This document shows positions 12,731-26,407 of a stretch of 64,000 nt of DNA, one piece after another; the first letter of the stretch is position 1; every line of letters starts with the position of its first letter. The position numbers and the translations under genes are program-made. The notes under the pieces are model-generated. The model was not told the DNA's origin. It did no database searches and worked only from the letters and a program-made list of their open reading frames with translations. Origin of the DNA: Lasiodiplodia sp. COLG20 (taxonomy: Eukaryota > Ascomycota > Dothideomycetes > Botryosphaeriales > Botryosphaeriaceae); NCBI GenBank assembly GCA_009801085.1, contig VNWV01000003.1, positions 3,534,001 through 3,598,000 of the forward strand, given 5' to 3'.

Positions 12731-13759
12731 GTACGTGTTGGTGGATGGATATAGCAACCCTGTGGGCGGTTGGAGGATTGGACAAGACGGGTAAGTATAG
12801 AAAACCAACAATCCAACATGGTTGAGCCAACTCTTCAGCTGGAGCACGATTGAACAAACAACTCTTCAGCCGAAGTTTCTGCTGTGGCATTCGTGGGCCT
12901 CGACCTAGGCGGCATGGGCAAAGGCGTTCAGCGAGCGGGTTAGCATAGCGATGGACCCTATAGACAGGCATGGCGTGGCGTCGGGCAGTTCCATGTGGCT
13001 GATGCGCGGGAGAGAAGAATGCGCCCTAGCACAATTCGCGCGGCGGGGCGGACGCAGGGTTCCTTGGTTCGACCTGCGCCCGGCAAATGGGATTACGTTC
13101 CTGCATGCGCACCAAAAAAAAGTTTGTCAGGTGTCGGGCCAGTGGGCTGTGAGGCGCTGTCAGGGACGGCTTGTCAGCCGTGCCTGATGCGGGTTTCGCG
13201 TCAGAACGCAGGAGGAATCCAGGAGCTGGCGTGATTGCGCGTGCATGCACAGGTCCTGCAAATTATCAAAAGACGTTAGAGTTGAAGACATGATCGGCCG
13301 CAAGCACACGAGCTTGGCGCACGCGGCATGGGCGCCAGGCATGCGGCGAGATTGGATGTGGAGTAGCTCATGGTGTTGTGCGAGCGGTATCATGTTGACA
13401 AGGGCTGCTTGCCCGATGGCAGCGATAGCCATCGATCTCTGGCGGTGCGAGAGTCAGGCGCCGTGGAGCGCTGATGACGATTTACTCGATAGGCGGGGCC
13501 TAAATGCTTGCGCGGTAATTTGTGGCCCTACCGCCTCTTTCTCCACGGCCCCTAAGTGCTTTTAAGGTGCGCCAGGCTAAGCTGTCAAACGGCGATAAAA
13601 GTGCCACCATGTCTTCTTGCGCCTAACAGGACCCCTTGCCTCCAACAAACCCCCAACTGACAGGAGCTGCCCGGACCTTCAATTCGCGAGCCTCTAAAGA
13701 CTCCGCGGCCGCGCGCCGCTCGCTTTGTCCGCCGTCCGACCCACCCCCATCCTTCGAGA
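12731..13759. other. intergenic, GC-rich, no gene recognised
   Basis: Open frames on both strands overlap without domain resemblance. A short 9-bp inverted repeat (GCCGTGGAG near 13460 and CTCCACGGC near 13542) is the only structure seen and could be chance. The right half should contain the promoter of the glycosyltransferase gene. Confidence 0.4.
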
Positions 13760-15067
13760 ATGTCCGTATCGCCTACGTCACTGCCTCGCCGGCCGATGCG
13801 CTACCTCGTCGCTGCCGCAATCGCTGCCTCCCTTTTCTTCTACTGGTCCGCCATCACCGACCGCCTCTCCTCGCCCTTCCACGAGTACAATGTCCACGGC
13901 ATTCCCGCGACCAATTCGACTCTAGGCTTCGGTCGCATCTACGCCGTCTCCAAGCAGGGCTCGCCGCGCCGCGAGGGGCTCATCCACGCCGCCAATGTCA
14001 CCGAAATCGACATCACCATCCCCGAACAGCCACACTGGACGCTAGAAGATGAGGAAAACTTCAGGCTGCCCGAGAACTCGACACTGGGGCGCGGCTCGCT
14101 CCTGGCCTGGCTAGGACACCTGCACGCCCTTCGCGAGTACGTCCGCCCTTCACACTGGTGCGCAACCTGAGAATAAGTTATTGATGGAGCTCGCAGGTTT
14201 ATGGACTCCGGCGCCGAGACAGCCCTCATCCTTGAAGACGACGTCGACTGGGACATCCGCCTCCGATCGCAGCAGATCCCGCTTGTCGCATCCGCCATTC
14301 GCGCGCTGCTCCCCGACGCTAAATACCCGCAGTACCCGTACGGACACCCTAAGAACTGGGACTTGCTATACATGGGACACTGCGGCGACTACTGGCACGG
14401 CATGGACATTGGCTTCGAGAAGGGTCACGTCATTCCGGAGAATCTGACAGCCACTCCGCACATCGCCTTCCGTGACGACTCGCTGCCGGATTTCGACAAC
14501 CTGCACCCATGGACGACATCGCTGTTGGAAAACCTGAACGTGACCGAGCGCACGCGTCTGGTGCACCGCAGCCGCTTCCCGCTGTGCACCTTTGCCTACG
14601 CTGTGACGCGTCATTCAGCCAACCGCCTCCTGACGGAGCTGGCGGGCCGCGAGTCGTCGCGCCCTGGCGATCACGCGTACGACATCACCATCCTACGCGG
14701 CTGCATCTCGGACGGTCTCCGCTGCTGGAGCATCAATCCAGAACTCTTTCACCACGTTCCCGGCGACAGCATGATCGCCGGCATCGAGCACACGCCCGAC
14801 CGCGTCCCGCCCGTCGACGAGAGCGGCTGGTGGCAGGTCCAGGAACGCGCTGAGACGACCAACATCGATTGCGGCTTCTGGACGGGGGCATTTGACTTCA
14901 AAAGTAACGATCTGGATCGGCTGCGTTGGCTGCAACAGGAGGTCGGGCGCAAGGGCCGTTGCATCAAGCCCGGCAGGGAGCTCCAGACGCAAACGGTAGA
15001 ACGACCGCCTCCGAAAGTACAGCCGCTGAGCGCGGAGCGCCCGAAGAAAGCGAACCAGGTCCCTTGA
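13760..15067 (+). CDS. GT25-like glycosyltransferase, type II membrane protein
   Basis: Probable Golgi/ER glycosyltransferase of the GT25 (LPS biosynthesis/collagen galactosyltransferase-like) group common in filamentous fungi; the substrate is unknown. Exons 13760-14136 and 14197-15067 (60-nt intron) give 415 residues. A signal anchor lies at about residues 13-32 (MRYLVAAAIAASLFFYWSAI), followed by a lumenal domain with potential N-glycosylation sites (NSTL, NVTE). The GT25 start-of-domain pattern (RIYAVSKQGSPRREGL) and the acidic metal-binding motif LEDDVDW (Glu139-Trp144) are clear; a late CSDG-like segment (LRGCISDGLRCWSINPELFHH) also fits. The intron falls between HALRE and FMDSG, a junction consistent with the family. 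Confidence 0.82.
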
Positions 15068-16153
15068 ACGGAAAACGAGAATGAACGACTTGTGCTGGAT
15101 TCAACGACTGAGGGATTTTGACTTTTTTTTTCTTTTCTCATTTTGCGTGGAGGAAGGCTGTGCATAAGGTTGGTTTGCCTCCTGGTGTCGCATTTTTGTA
15201 CAGGACCCTTTTTATTTTCTTCACCCTCACCCTTTCATTCAACCAAATTAAACGCGGAATGGCGTCATGGTAATGTTTTGCGTCATGCATATTGGGAGTC
15301 AATGTGGGCTTTCTCACGTTTTGCATCTGTTCATGTACTGATTCAGTTGGTTGCATGAATTGCGACTCTCGTTTCCTCTTTGGCTATTTCACTGCGCTTC
15401 CCGAAGGTGGAAGGCGACAGTCTTTTTTGAAGATACCTCAAATGTTGTAGACTTGGGATTTTCCCTTCATTGAATTGATACGTGTAATAACAATACTTCT
15501 GGATACCATTTTCGATGTGTCGTTCTCCATGTGTGTGATCTAGCAAACATTTTGAATGCAAATCCAGCGGGTCGCTTGAAGGTTGTTGGACAAGTTGGTT
15601 CATCTGTGGATGTGTGTCAGCAGCAGAGGTACTTGGTTTGAACCAACCGTGGTTTAGTATCCATGTGGGCTGTGCACGTCCGACTCGCTGGCTTCTTACA
15701 TGCAGCTGACTCTGGCCCTTCGCTAGCAGATGGTACTGTTGGCTCGGTTTTCTATTTCTAGCATACGGAACCGCCAACTCCCGCAAATACATTGATGTAG
15801 GAAGTTTTCTGTCTGCGTAAGGCTGCCATTCATCGGACCCAGCTTTGAAGATGGAAGGCTGGCGGTAGAACCTATCCTTTTAATGGAGGAGGAACAAAAC
15901 CCCTCGAAGAGAACGATAGGCCCAACACAGCAGGAGTTTTGGCAAATGGTCTTGCCCAGAAGTCGACCGAGGATCAAATTGACGCGATAATATCACAAGC
16001 TTCGCTCCTAGATTAAAAGCTCTAGACTTTGGTTTAGTCGAAAGTCTAAGAGTCAAGTGAGGAAGCAGACAATTTTATCACCGGACCTAAACCTCGAGTG
16101 AAGTGTCATAATATTTATGATTTTAGATGCATCTGGATAGGGAATAGCTGTAG
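15068..16153. other. intergenic, no gene recognised
   Basis: 3' flank of the glycosyltransferase gene. T-rich stretch at about 15121-15137. No coding or RNA feature supported. Confidence 0.45.
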
Positions 16154-16384
16154 TACAGGAGGGTATCGCAGCCGACGGCTAGCATGAAGAATAGTAATGC
16201 CCCAGGCGTAACATGCCTCAGCTCTTTCTCAGAAAAATAACGTACGTGGGTAGCTGATGCTATCGTCCGGACGTATGTGTAAAGTTTTTAATTCCACATT
16301 CTTGTCCAGACGATAGCTTCAACTACCCATGACATGGGCAAAAAACAAATCCACACTAGCCATCAGCTGCGAGAGGGGACTATA
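16154..16384. mobile_element. MITE-like element, copy B
   Basis: Starts TACAGGAGGGTATCGCAG and has the family terminal repeats (CAGCCGACGGCTAGC at about 16169; GCTAGCCATCAGCTG-type end near 16370). The internal hairpin arms are GTAGCTGATGCTATCGTCC at about 16251 and its partner ending TTCAACTACCC near 16327, with an AT-rich spacer. One of the best-preserved copies in the window. The right end GGACTATA may be a decayed CTGTA terminus. Confidence 0.78.
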
Positions 16385-16863
16385 CTTAGCTTCTTAGTAT
16401 ATCGTCCCTGCTTGCATGGATTTACAGGAGCTACCTATCACCACGTGTCAAAGATGCAGGGGAAAGAATGCTGGTCAATAGAAGCTTCGATTTATGGCAC
16501 GAATCGGAATTCACCCGGGTCGTATATCCACTAGCGCAGCATCAACTTCCATTAGGCGCATTCTCCACGTCTTCACTGATGACTGACAACACCGTACTTC
16601 CCCGGATCTACGAAGAAAGACCGTAGCTTGGGTGGTTTGAGTCAACGAAATTGCGGGGTAAAGACGCTCAAGAAGCTTGAGTCGAGCGTTCAGTAGCGAA
16701 TAGGCTTCGTTTCGGAAGAAATAGGAGACTAATGGACACGTCTTATCTGTTTCGCGCCTCGTCAAGCCAGCACAAGCATGCGGAAAGGTGCGGAGATGAG
16801 CGTCACAAAAATTGGTATCATTATTCTCTCCGGGACTCTGAGGGGACCGATTTCCAATCATCT
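16385..16863. other. intergenic, 3' flank of Vps29
   Basis: About 480 bp between the MITE and the Vps29 stop codon. The long minus-strand open frame here is read-through beyond the Vps29 terminal intron and is not coding. Confidence 0.5.
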
Positions 16864-17638
16864 TTACTCCAGGCCACCTCCATTTTTCCGGAACGAGACC
16901 TTCTCCACTCCTACATTTTCGTTTCCGTTGGCGTCCTTGCGCAATTGGTACACGTAGAGCACCAGAACGTCTCCCTGGACCTGTGATTGACGCGTCAGCC
17001 TGTCGGGTGGCTGCCTGGAGCGGAGGAGCACGCAGACGCACATCCATGAGCACGAAGCTCGGGGTCGGATCCTCCTCCTCGGGCCACCAGCCGGTGGTCA
17101 TGGCGCCGGTTGCGCTGCCGGGGTTGACGAAGAACTTGCCCTCCATCTCGTATGCCTCGAAGCGGTGGGTGCCGCCCCACAGCAGGACGTCGACGTCCAT
17201 TTGGCGAGCGGCGATCAGCAGACTGTCCGGATCGCCCGGCGGGAGGATGGTGTGGCCATGAGTGAAGCCGATGCGCAGCGAGCCGTGGGTGACGACCTTG
17301 GAGAGGGCGAGGTTGGGCGCCTCGACGTCGAAGTCGCCCTTGACGATCTGCAGGTCGGGAGCGATGCTGCGCAGGAAGTCGTAGGTATCCTTGTCGGTAA
17401 GGTTACCGAGACATAGTATCTGGCCGATTTTGCCCGGGGCGAGGAGCTTCCTGAACTGCGGCGCCGTCAGAGCGAGGGAGGGGTCGCGGCGGGAGCTCTG
17501 TCTACCTTTGCGGGAATGTCCTGGTGGAGGGCGTCAGCCGGGGCGAAACGGGCGCTGTGCGGGGGAGGAACGGGGGCATACCGCGGCCCTGTCCGGGATG
17601 AAGAGGTCACCGAGGCATAGGACTAATCTCGAAGTCAT
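16864..17638 (-). CDS. vps29: retromer subunit Vps29
   Basis: Metallophosphoesterase-fold subunit of the retromer cargo-recognition trimer (Vps26-Vps29-Vps35), which retrieves receptors from endosomes to the Golgi. Four exons: 17638-17582, 17520-17506, 17455-17042 and 16980-16864, giving 200 residues, the usual fungal length. Family motifs read in order: LVLCLGDLFIPDRA, then IGQILCLGNLTDKDTYDFL, IVKGDFDVE, GFTHGHTILPPGD, VLLWGGTHRFEAYE, FVNPGSATGA. The third-last block carries the GxTH metal-site-like motif. Exon 2 is a 15-nt microexon encoding DIPAK; it restores the family sequence between DRAA and FRKLL. The terminal exon encodes GDVLVLYVYQLRKD, the conserved C-terminal strand. It shares its promoter region with the aminotransferase gene. 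Confidence 0.95.
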
Positions 17639-18360
17639 GGCGTGGGCGCATACGATGTTGAGCGGAGGAGCAGCGCATGGGCAAGATGGCGGGCAGGCCG
17701 TACGTAGGAGCTCCCGCCGCGCACGCGCCTCTGGGCTCGGGGCAGGCGGCGGAGAAGGCGGAACTGGGCGCGCGGAGCTTGGCGCGCCCACGCAAAACCC
17801 TCCCGGCGGAATAACGCGAAACTGTGCGTTTTCGTGCGGGAAAGCGACCCCGGCGCTTGCAGGCTCCTTCTCGGGCGCTATTGCGAAAATGCAGCCCTCA
17901 ATGGCAACCGCTGCCTCTCCGGCGGCGGGTCCAGGCGCTCAGCACGTCCTCGAATGACACTACCCCGGACGCGACCCGAAGTCGGCAAGTGTACGTACCG
18001 AGCCTCTGAAACTTTTTGTCTCCTTTCTCCGCGTCCTCCAGAGACATAAATTCGGCTTCGCTCCCGTTGCAAATCGCCCCATCCGCATTGGAAGTGTGAG
18101 GTGGGCCCTGAGCGACTATCTCCAACGTCACCCGAGATCCCTCGCCCGAAACCGGCACCCCGGCCACCCCGCGCCGCCTCTTAAGCATCTACCCCTCCTT
18201 CCCGTCGGCCGCCAACCTGGCTTCCCGAGCGCAGCCCCGTCTAAGTCTCATCGAGAGACACTTGGACGTTAAACTTCCCCTCAACACTCCCTACTGTGTT
18301 GCACCACCGGACAACGACTTCGACCTCCAACAAGCCGCAACCACCCACGACGATCCCACA
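17639..18360. promoter_or_regulatory. divergent promoter region, Vps29/AGX1
   Basis: 722 bp between two divergent start codons. GC-rich; the open frames are overlapping and family-less. CCACC/CAACGAC-rich sequence just upstream of 18361 looks like a 5' UTR. Confidence 0.45.
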
Positions 18361-19628
18361 ATGTCTACTCAAGAAGAACACCCCACCCTGCTCATTCCCG
18401 GGCCCATCGAGTTCGATGATGCCGTCCTTCAGGCGATGAGTCACTACAGGTACGCTGCGCCGTCACTCGGCACCTCTTAACAAGTCACTGACACGCATTC
18501 GCCATGCAGTGAGTCGCACGTCGGCGCTGCCTTCGTCTCAGTCTTCGGCGAGACCCTCTCGATGCTCCGGAAGCTGTTCCAAACCTCCAACCCCGCATCT
18601 CAGCCTTTCGTTATCTCGGGCTCGGGAACATTAGGATGGGACCAGGTCGCGGCCAATCTGACGGAGCCGGGCGATGAGGTGCTGGTTCTCCACACCGGGT
18701 ACTTTGCCGATTCGTTCGCCGACTGCTTTGACACCTACGGCGCCAAGCCCACTCAGCTGAAGGCTCCCATTGGCGATCGTCCCCAGCAGGATGCCGTCGA
18801 GAAGGCTCTCAAGGAGAAGAAATACAAGCTGATCACTGTCACTCACGTCGACACTTCTACCGGTGTCCTCAGCGACATCAAGTCTCTGGCCGAGCTTGTC
18901 CACCGCGTCAGCCCCGAGACTCTGATCGTCGTTGATGGCGTGTGCAGTGTTGGCTCGGAGGAGATCCGCTTCGACGACTGGGGTATCGATGTGGTTCTCA
19001 CGGCCAGCCAGAAGGCCATCGGCTGCCCTGCCGGTCTGAGCATCGTCATGGCTTCCGGCCGCGCCATTGAGACCTTCAAGGCCAGGAAGACCAAGCCCGC
19101 CTCTTACTTCGGCTCGTGGAAGAACTGGCTGCCCAGTGCGTTTCTTCACCCCCACTTTCATGCAGTCTGCTGACCACAGTTACAGTTATGCAAAACTATG
19201 AGGCAAAGAAGGCCTCCTACTTCGCCACTCCTTCCCCTCAGCTTGTCCGCGCCCTCCACACCGCTCTTACCCAGATCCTCGCCTCTCCTCTGGATGAGCG
19301 TTTCGCTCGCCACAAGGAGGTCTCGCAGAAGATCAAGCAGACGATCACCTCTCTTGGTCTGAAGCAGCTCGCTGAGAAGCCTGAGAACCAGGCCAACGGC
19401 ATGACTGCCATCTACCTGCCCGAGGGCATTGCGGCAGCCCAGATTCTGCCCAACCTTCTGCAGAAGAAGGTCATTTTCGCCGGTGGTCTCCACAAGGAGA
19501 TCGCCTCCAAGTACATCAGATTCGGTCACATGGGTGTCAGCGTGACGGACTCCAGGAAAAATGACATTGATCGCGCCCTCGACGCCCTGAAGTCGGGTCT
19601 CTCGGAGGCTGGCTACCAGGCGCCTTAA
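18361..19628 (+). CDS. agx1: alanine-glyoxylate aminotransferase (class V, PLP)
   Basis: Transfers the amino group of alanine to glyoxylate, yielding glycine and pyruvate; in fungi this is a main route to glycine on C2 carbon sources and may be mitochondrial or peroxisomal. Exons 18361-18449, 18510-19135 and 19186-19628 give 385 residues, the family norm. The start segment TLLIPGPIEFDDAVL, the glycine loop GSGTLGWDQ, VDGVCSVGSEE and the PLP lysine in TASQKAIGCP (Lys198) are all present, with the C-terminal KYIRFGHMGVSV substrate segment. No clear peroxisomal PTS1 is visible (ends YQAP) and no obvious presequence precedes the chosen ATG, although the frame is open upstream to about 18262. Confidence 0.94.
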
Positions 19629-21216
19629 ATTTGAGCGTAGAGGAATATACACAGTCTCTGCCTTTGATCTTGGTATAATGAAGATGTTTTCATGACAAAA
19701 GGTTACGTGTCATAGATTGGGGGGAAGACAAAGAGTGGAACGGGTGCATGCGGCACCCATGTACATACATGGCAAAAAAGAGGGGTTGTTTCTTTTTCTC
19801 ACCGTGCTCGATTTTATCCCGTGTGACTCTGAACTTGCGTGTGCGCATCTTTTTTCCTAATTAGGAAATATGACTCGTTCCCCCACGGACCCGGATGGTG
19901 CATCGGTTTTGACGTGGCCCGAATCCTCCCGCAGGTTGAGCTTGTTTAGACGTGCATGGTCTCGTCATCGTGGCTAGGCACGGTGTATGAGATTGGTTCG
20001 CTTAATGATGCTGGCAAGAAATGGTGAGGGAAGTGAAGCTGTATCCGGTTTCATAGGTAGGATTCAGGTGTGCGTCTCTATGAATAGGTTGACTATCCTC
20101 TAAAATTGTAATGCCCAGAGAACCAGTGCTCTAGTGTTTCCTCGTTGGATAGCATATATGAACTTTGCTTCACATAATGGATTTGAACTCTCCTGCAATT
20201 TCGCAATACTGCTGTAAGATATGTTAGCAGCATTGCTTGATAATTTAATTCCATACTCTAAGAGAAAGTCCCAGACATACACTGCCGATGCTAGAAGAAT
20301 ACTACTCCAGTTTGCTGTTGTGAGAATTCTCAACGAATATTCGGATTCAACAATCAGAATCTTGTAAGGAATGTAGCCTTGACAAGGTGAGCTGTTGTTT
20401 CGATCCACCGATGACTCCACAATTGAGGCAGAGTTTACGGTTGAGAATTAACGAGAGGACATGTCCAATGTTGAGAAAATGTATTCTTCAAAATGCTATT
20501 TACGAGACAGACGCCTCAACTCAGCGATAGTTGGTACTTCGTCTATGCCGGCCACTACCTGATTTCTCGGGTGATTGACTGATTGACAGTGACTCTGATA
20601 GTAATTTATTACTAGAGACAGCGCACGAAGCAAAAATGTTAGAACACTTTTCTTACTATATATTCGACGCTGAAATAGTATGTAAATGCAACTAAGTAAT
20701 TTAATTTGCCGTTTCCTTGAAGGAAATCGACACGTATTAAACGCAACTTGTGTTGTACATACATACAAGCTAAGTGGAACTACAATAAGATTCTCGGGTT
20801 ATTACTCCGTCGAAGTGCTTTGAAACATCATAAACGGAGCCACGGCAGTCGTATGGCGGGGCTAAGACGCGTGGTGGAAAAGGTAGTTAGCATCGTCCTA
20901 GTTATGACGGCATTAAACATTAAACCCTACGCTCTTGCTCCACTGGCGATGCCGAACACATTCTAGTCATTGAGACAATGCTCACCTTCTGATCCTTACT
21001 TGATTGTAGGTTCTGATGTTATCACTGAATATTACTGTAGTCGTTACTATCGTACTCTTCATTTCCTCCCTTTCTATTTATGAAGTGCTGATCGTTCAAC
21101 AAAAATGAAGCAGAGCTCAAGTAAGACATATCCCAGAGTCCAATGACAAAAGGGAACTTGATCTCAACCCCGAGATACTAAAACAAAATGCAAAAAAGAA
21201 CAATCGGGGTATTATG
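19629..21216. other. AT-rich intergenic region, no gene recognised
   Basis: 3' flank of the aminotransferase gene, then AT-rich sequence with no convincing open frame. It could contain decayed repeats, but I could not identify a parent element. Confidence 0.45.
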
Positions 21217-21319
21217 CGACACCTGTGAGATTCGAACTCACGCTCCCGAAGGAACTGGCTAACAGCTGCTTCCATCAGAAAGTAGCAGGCCAGCGCGTTA
21301 ACCACTCCGCCAAAGTGCC
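21217..21319 (-). tRNA. tRNA-Ser(GCU), with intron
   Basis: Read on the minus strand it starts GGCACTTTGGCGGAGTGG and ends with the T arm GTGAGTTCGAATCTCAC and acceptor AGGTGTC. The acceptor stem, three-pair D stem (GCG/CGC) and anticodon stem CTGGC/GCCAG all pair. The loop reads CT-GCT-A, so the anticodon is GCT (serine AGC/AGU). A 22-nt intron follows position 37 (plus-strand 21261-21282). The long variable arm TTCCTTCGGGAG is typical of serine tRNAs. A Pol III T-run terminator lies downstream (A6 on the plus strand at 21192-21197). Confidence 0.92.
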
Positions 21320-21931
21320 ATAGTAGCACTGCGAGAGACTGAGAGCTCTCGGAGTGTGATTGTTGAAAAAGCGCGTTAATTTTGATCAATATATTCTGTA
21401 AAACAATTCTCTCGAATGCTCCAAAGTTTACTTAGAGATTTTTCATCGTCAGATCAGTAACTTTTCTCAATTATTAGCCAAAAAGATGAAGCAGAATCGG
21501 CTCTACATGGCCCAGTTGAATAGTAACAGTATAAAGGTGAAAGTGGATGAATGCAGAGATTTTCATGGGTTCGGCGACTCTTCTTGTTCCTCGCCAAGGG
21601 CGCTATTTTTAGCTCCCGCCTAGTCTTTTTCCAACCTCAACCCAAGCTATCCCAGATAAAGTAGGCCAATGGATATTCATCGGGTTCTTTCTCACCTCGC
21701 TTTGATTGGCTGCTTGAATTGCTGCTGCTCCCTTCCACGCAACCCACGAAAATAAGCACCGATGAAGAACATGGACAGATTACGTGTGCTGTAGATTGAG
21801 ACTCCTTTAATGCGCCCGGATGAGGGATCAAGATCGGTGCAAAATACATTCACGCTGAAGATATGCTTTTCGAAATTGCGGCAAGAAAGAGCAAAGCTAG
21901 TCGTTATACTTGAAAGAGGGCGAAAATACTT
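21320..21931. other. AT-rich intergenic region
   Basis: Upstream flank of the tRNA-Ser gene. No protein gene or recognised repeat. Confidence 0.45.
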
Positions 21932-22003
21932 AACATATGTGGGTATTTGAAGCCATCGTCCGGACGTGTATGTAGGATTTTTAGATTTGAATCGATTCGT
22001 CTG
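21932..22003. repeat. MITE-like element, truncated copy C
   Basis: Contains only one internal arm of the family: AACATATGTGGGTATTTG followed by AAGCCATCGTCCGGACG and the start of the AT-rich spacer. The second arm and both termini are missing or unrecognisable, so this is a decayed fragment. Confidence 0.6.
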
Positions 22004-23908
22004 TAATAATAGTACTCCTATCTGCGCCCACGCCACCGGCTGCTCTGACACTCTTTGCAACTTCATGCACTGCCCCAACATTTTATGCTGCCGCTGAAGT
22101 CGTTGAACCTTGTCCCAGTCAAATCCACCGAGCCGGGCCAGACCATCTGGTCGACCAAGCCTTGGCAGTCATTCCCACTTCAGCGCGTTAGATATTCGGT
22201 CTGTGGCATCGGAGTAAATGGAGAAACATACGCATAGAGGCCACAAATGCTGTTTTTCCCAGGTTGTATAGATGAGATTTTGTTCGTCCTACGCGCTTGC
22301 AAAAAATTGTTTTGTCGTCAAGAAAATTGTCCAAGCCAGGGGCAGAAAGAGGGCACTCACCACTCTGAGCTGAGAGGCTGGCAGTAGTTGAATGGTCGAG
22401 CGATGTAAGCGCAATCTCCTTGGAAGTACGAGTCTTCACAGAAGAGCACCTGAGATTGAGAGAGACGTGTCAATTTTCTCTCTTTGGACGAGGCTCATCC
22501 GGAGTACGTACGAAATAGTAGTCTTCTGGCAACGTGTAATTTTGGGGTGCTTCAAGTGGAAGAGCGCATATAGTTTCGGCAAGAATGCCTAGTATAAGTG
22601 TTAGGGGGTGCTGAAGTTGCATCTCGTTGACAATCAAAGGAGTCCGGCGTAAGATGATGGGGTGGGAACGATTGGGGGTTCAAACAGCTAGCGACCGAGC
22701 CATATATCTCTTGAAGCCGTCTCGCATGTCCGGCCTCATAGGGTTTGAGCGACTGACTTTGGCACGGTCATTCTACGGAGCCCATCGTGATCGCTCGGCG
22801 AAAGGGAACTTGGAATGATTGGTCATTAGCTCAAGTCACAGAGATGTTGGAACACACCACCAGGCTAGAGATGGATAATGGCCTTCTTGGTATTTGATCT
22901 GTCTTAGGTACGTGCGACCAAAGGGGGGAAGCGAATGGTTCACACATCACAATGAACGATGTGAAATTGCGGCAGAAGATATCTCGGGATCGACTTGAAC
23001 ACCTGTCTAAATGAAAATCTACTGGTGACAGGCAGTTAGAACAGCACTGGAGCTCTGGCAGCTCCGAGTTCAAAGTTCAGCGAGAGGTTCTCTTCCGAGG
23101 TTGTGTTCTGCATGTCGCACGAGCGCACCCCGTGACGCGCAACTTGTTGTACCCAGGGATGAAGCGGTGATACGGGCAAAAATAGTGTCTGATTGCTGGG
23201 CTGGTGACTTGGAAAGGCGACAATTTCAAGATCTCATGTTGCTAGTATGACGCCAAAACGTTGTTCAGCACGGGCCCTTACTTTGTGATTCCAGCTCTGG
23301 TACTTGTATTTACTTCTCATCAGGTTGGTCGAGAGAATTATCATTTGTACTACTCTTCAAGTGGTCAGAAGACGGGCTTCGGCAATATCCAGGGATAACC
23401 AAGGGGGACGACACTGTATGCTTGGGGGTGACCTGCAAACTCATCGAGCCGGTCAGAAGCAAGCAAAGGAGAGGCTTCATTCATGCCCGAGTAGGAAGGC
23501 GCAGGTGGCGATAGGAAGGCGCCTATCATCTGTACGAGCACATCATAGATCCACCATCATTTATCCAAAAAGAAATGAGCTTCCCAATCGAGAAAAAATA
23601 TTCCATAAGCTGCGGGATCTGGTAAAAAGGCAAGAAAGACGTGTTCCAACCTACCAGGTCCCGATTGTGGTGGTTGCTTGCCAGCATAATGTAATGCTGA
23701 TGGTCGGTGATTGCGAGACTCGGCGGTGTCCACCGGAACTCACTCACCTGAAGCGCGTGCAAAGATGGTTTGCCGGTAACATGTGTGCTGTCTGCACAAC
23801 TTTTGATGCTTTCCTGGTCGGACAGTCATTTTCCTACCGCAAGCAGAACCACGCTCGGCATATCCCGGCCATAACGCCTGCCGAGTCATCATACTCCATT
23901 TCCTTTGT
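22004..23908. other. gene-poor region, no gene recognised
   Basis: Several open frames (the longest on the plus strand at 23304-24053) lack domains, ATG context and codon character, and the longest overlaps a better-supported small gene on the other strand. Nothing else recognised. Confidence 0.4.
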
Positions 23909-24214
23909 TTATCCTCGCCTCTCAAGCTTGGCCTTTTCCAAAGCCTCTGCATCGGCCGACTTCTCTGCAGACAAGGCATGGGCATCCCTACTAGACTTGA
24001 TCTGCTCCTTGCTGAACAGGGCTTCCTTTAGCAGTGACGATTCGGAGACTTGATCGGCCTGGCCGTGGCGGCGACGCGCCTCGTTCTTCCAGCTTATCTG
24101 ACCACCGTCTGCTTCTCGATGTTTCTGAGCATTGAGCTTTGCGGCGCGAATTGAGGTGCGAGTGTAGACGAAGAGGAGGCTAGCCATGGTTATGGCAGCA
24201 AGGGGGGCCATCAT
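23909..24214 (-). CDS. small single-pass membrane protein, unknown function
   Basis: Single exon of 101 residues. Starts with tandem Met (MMAPLAAITMASLLFVYTRT), giving a hydrophobic N-terminal segment at about residues 3-18, then a basic amphipathic helix (SIRAAKLNAQKHREADGG), the segment QISWKNEARRRHG, and a charged Ala/Lys/Glu-rich tail. This pattern (short N-terminal anchor followed by RTSIRAAK) is one I associate with a conserved small fungal protein, but I cannot name a function. Codon use looks coding. It is divergent from glutathione reductase across 738 bp, so the two may share regulatory DNA. Confidence 0.65.
   Translation of the reverse strand: MMAPLAAITMASLLFVYTRTSIRAAKLNAQKHREADGGQISWKNEARRRHGQADQVSESSLLKEALFSKEQIKSSRDAHALSAEKSADAEALEKAKLERRG

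Positions 24215-26407
<2,193 letters not shown>

Noticed and set aside
13460..13550. 9-bp inverted repeat GCCGTGGAG/CTCCACGGC as a regulatory hairpin
   Set aside because: Too short and too widely spaced to separate from chance in GC-rich DNA.
23304..24053. 249-codon plus-strand frame
   Set aside because: No domain, poor codon character, and overlaps the better-supported 101-aa gene on the minus strand.
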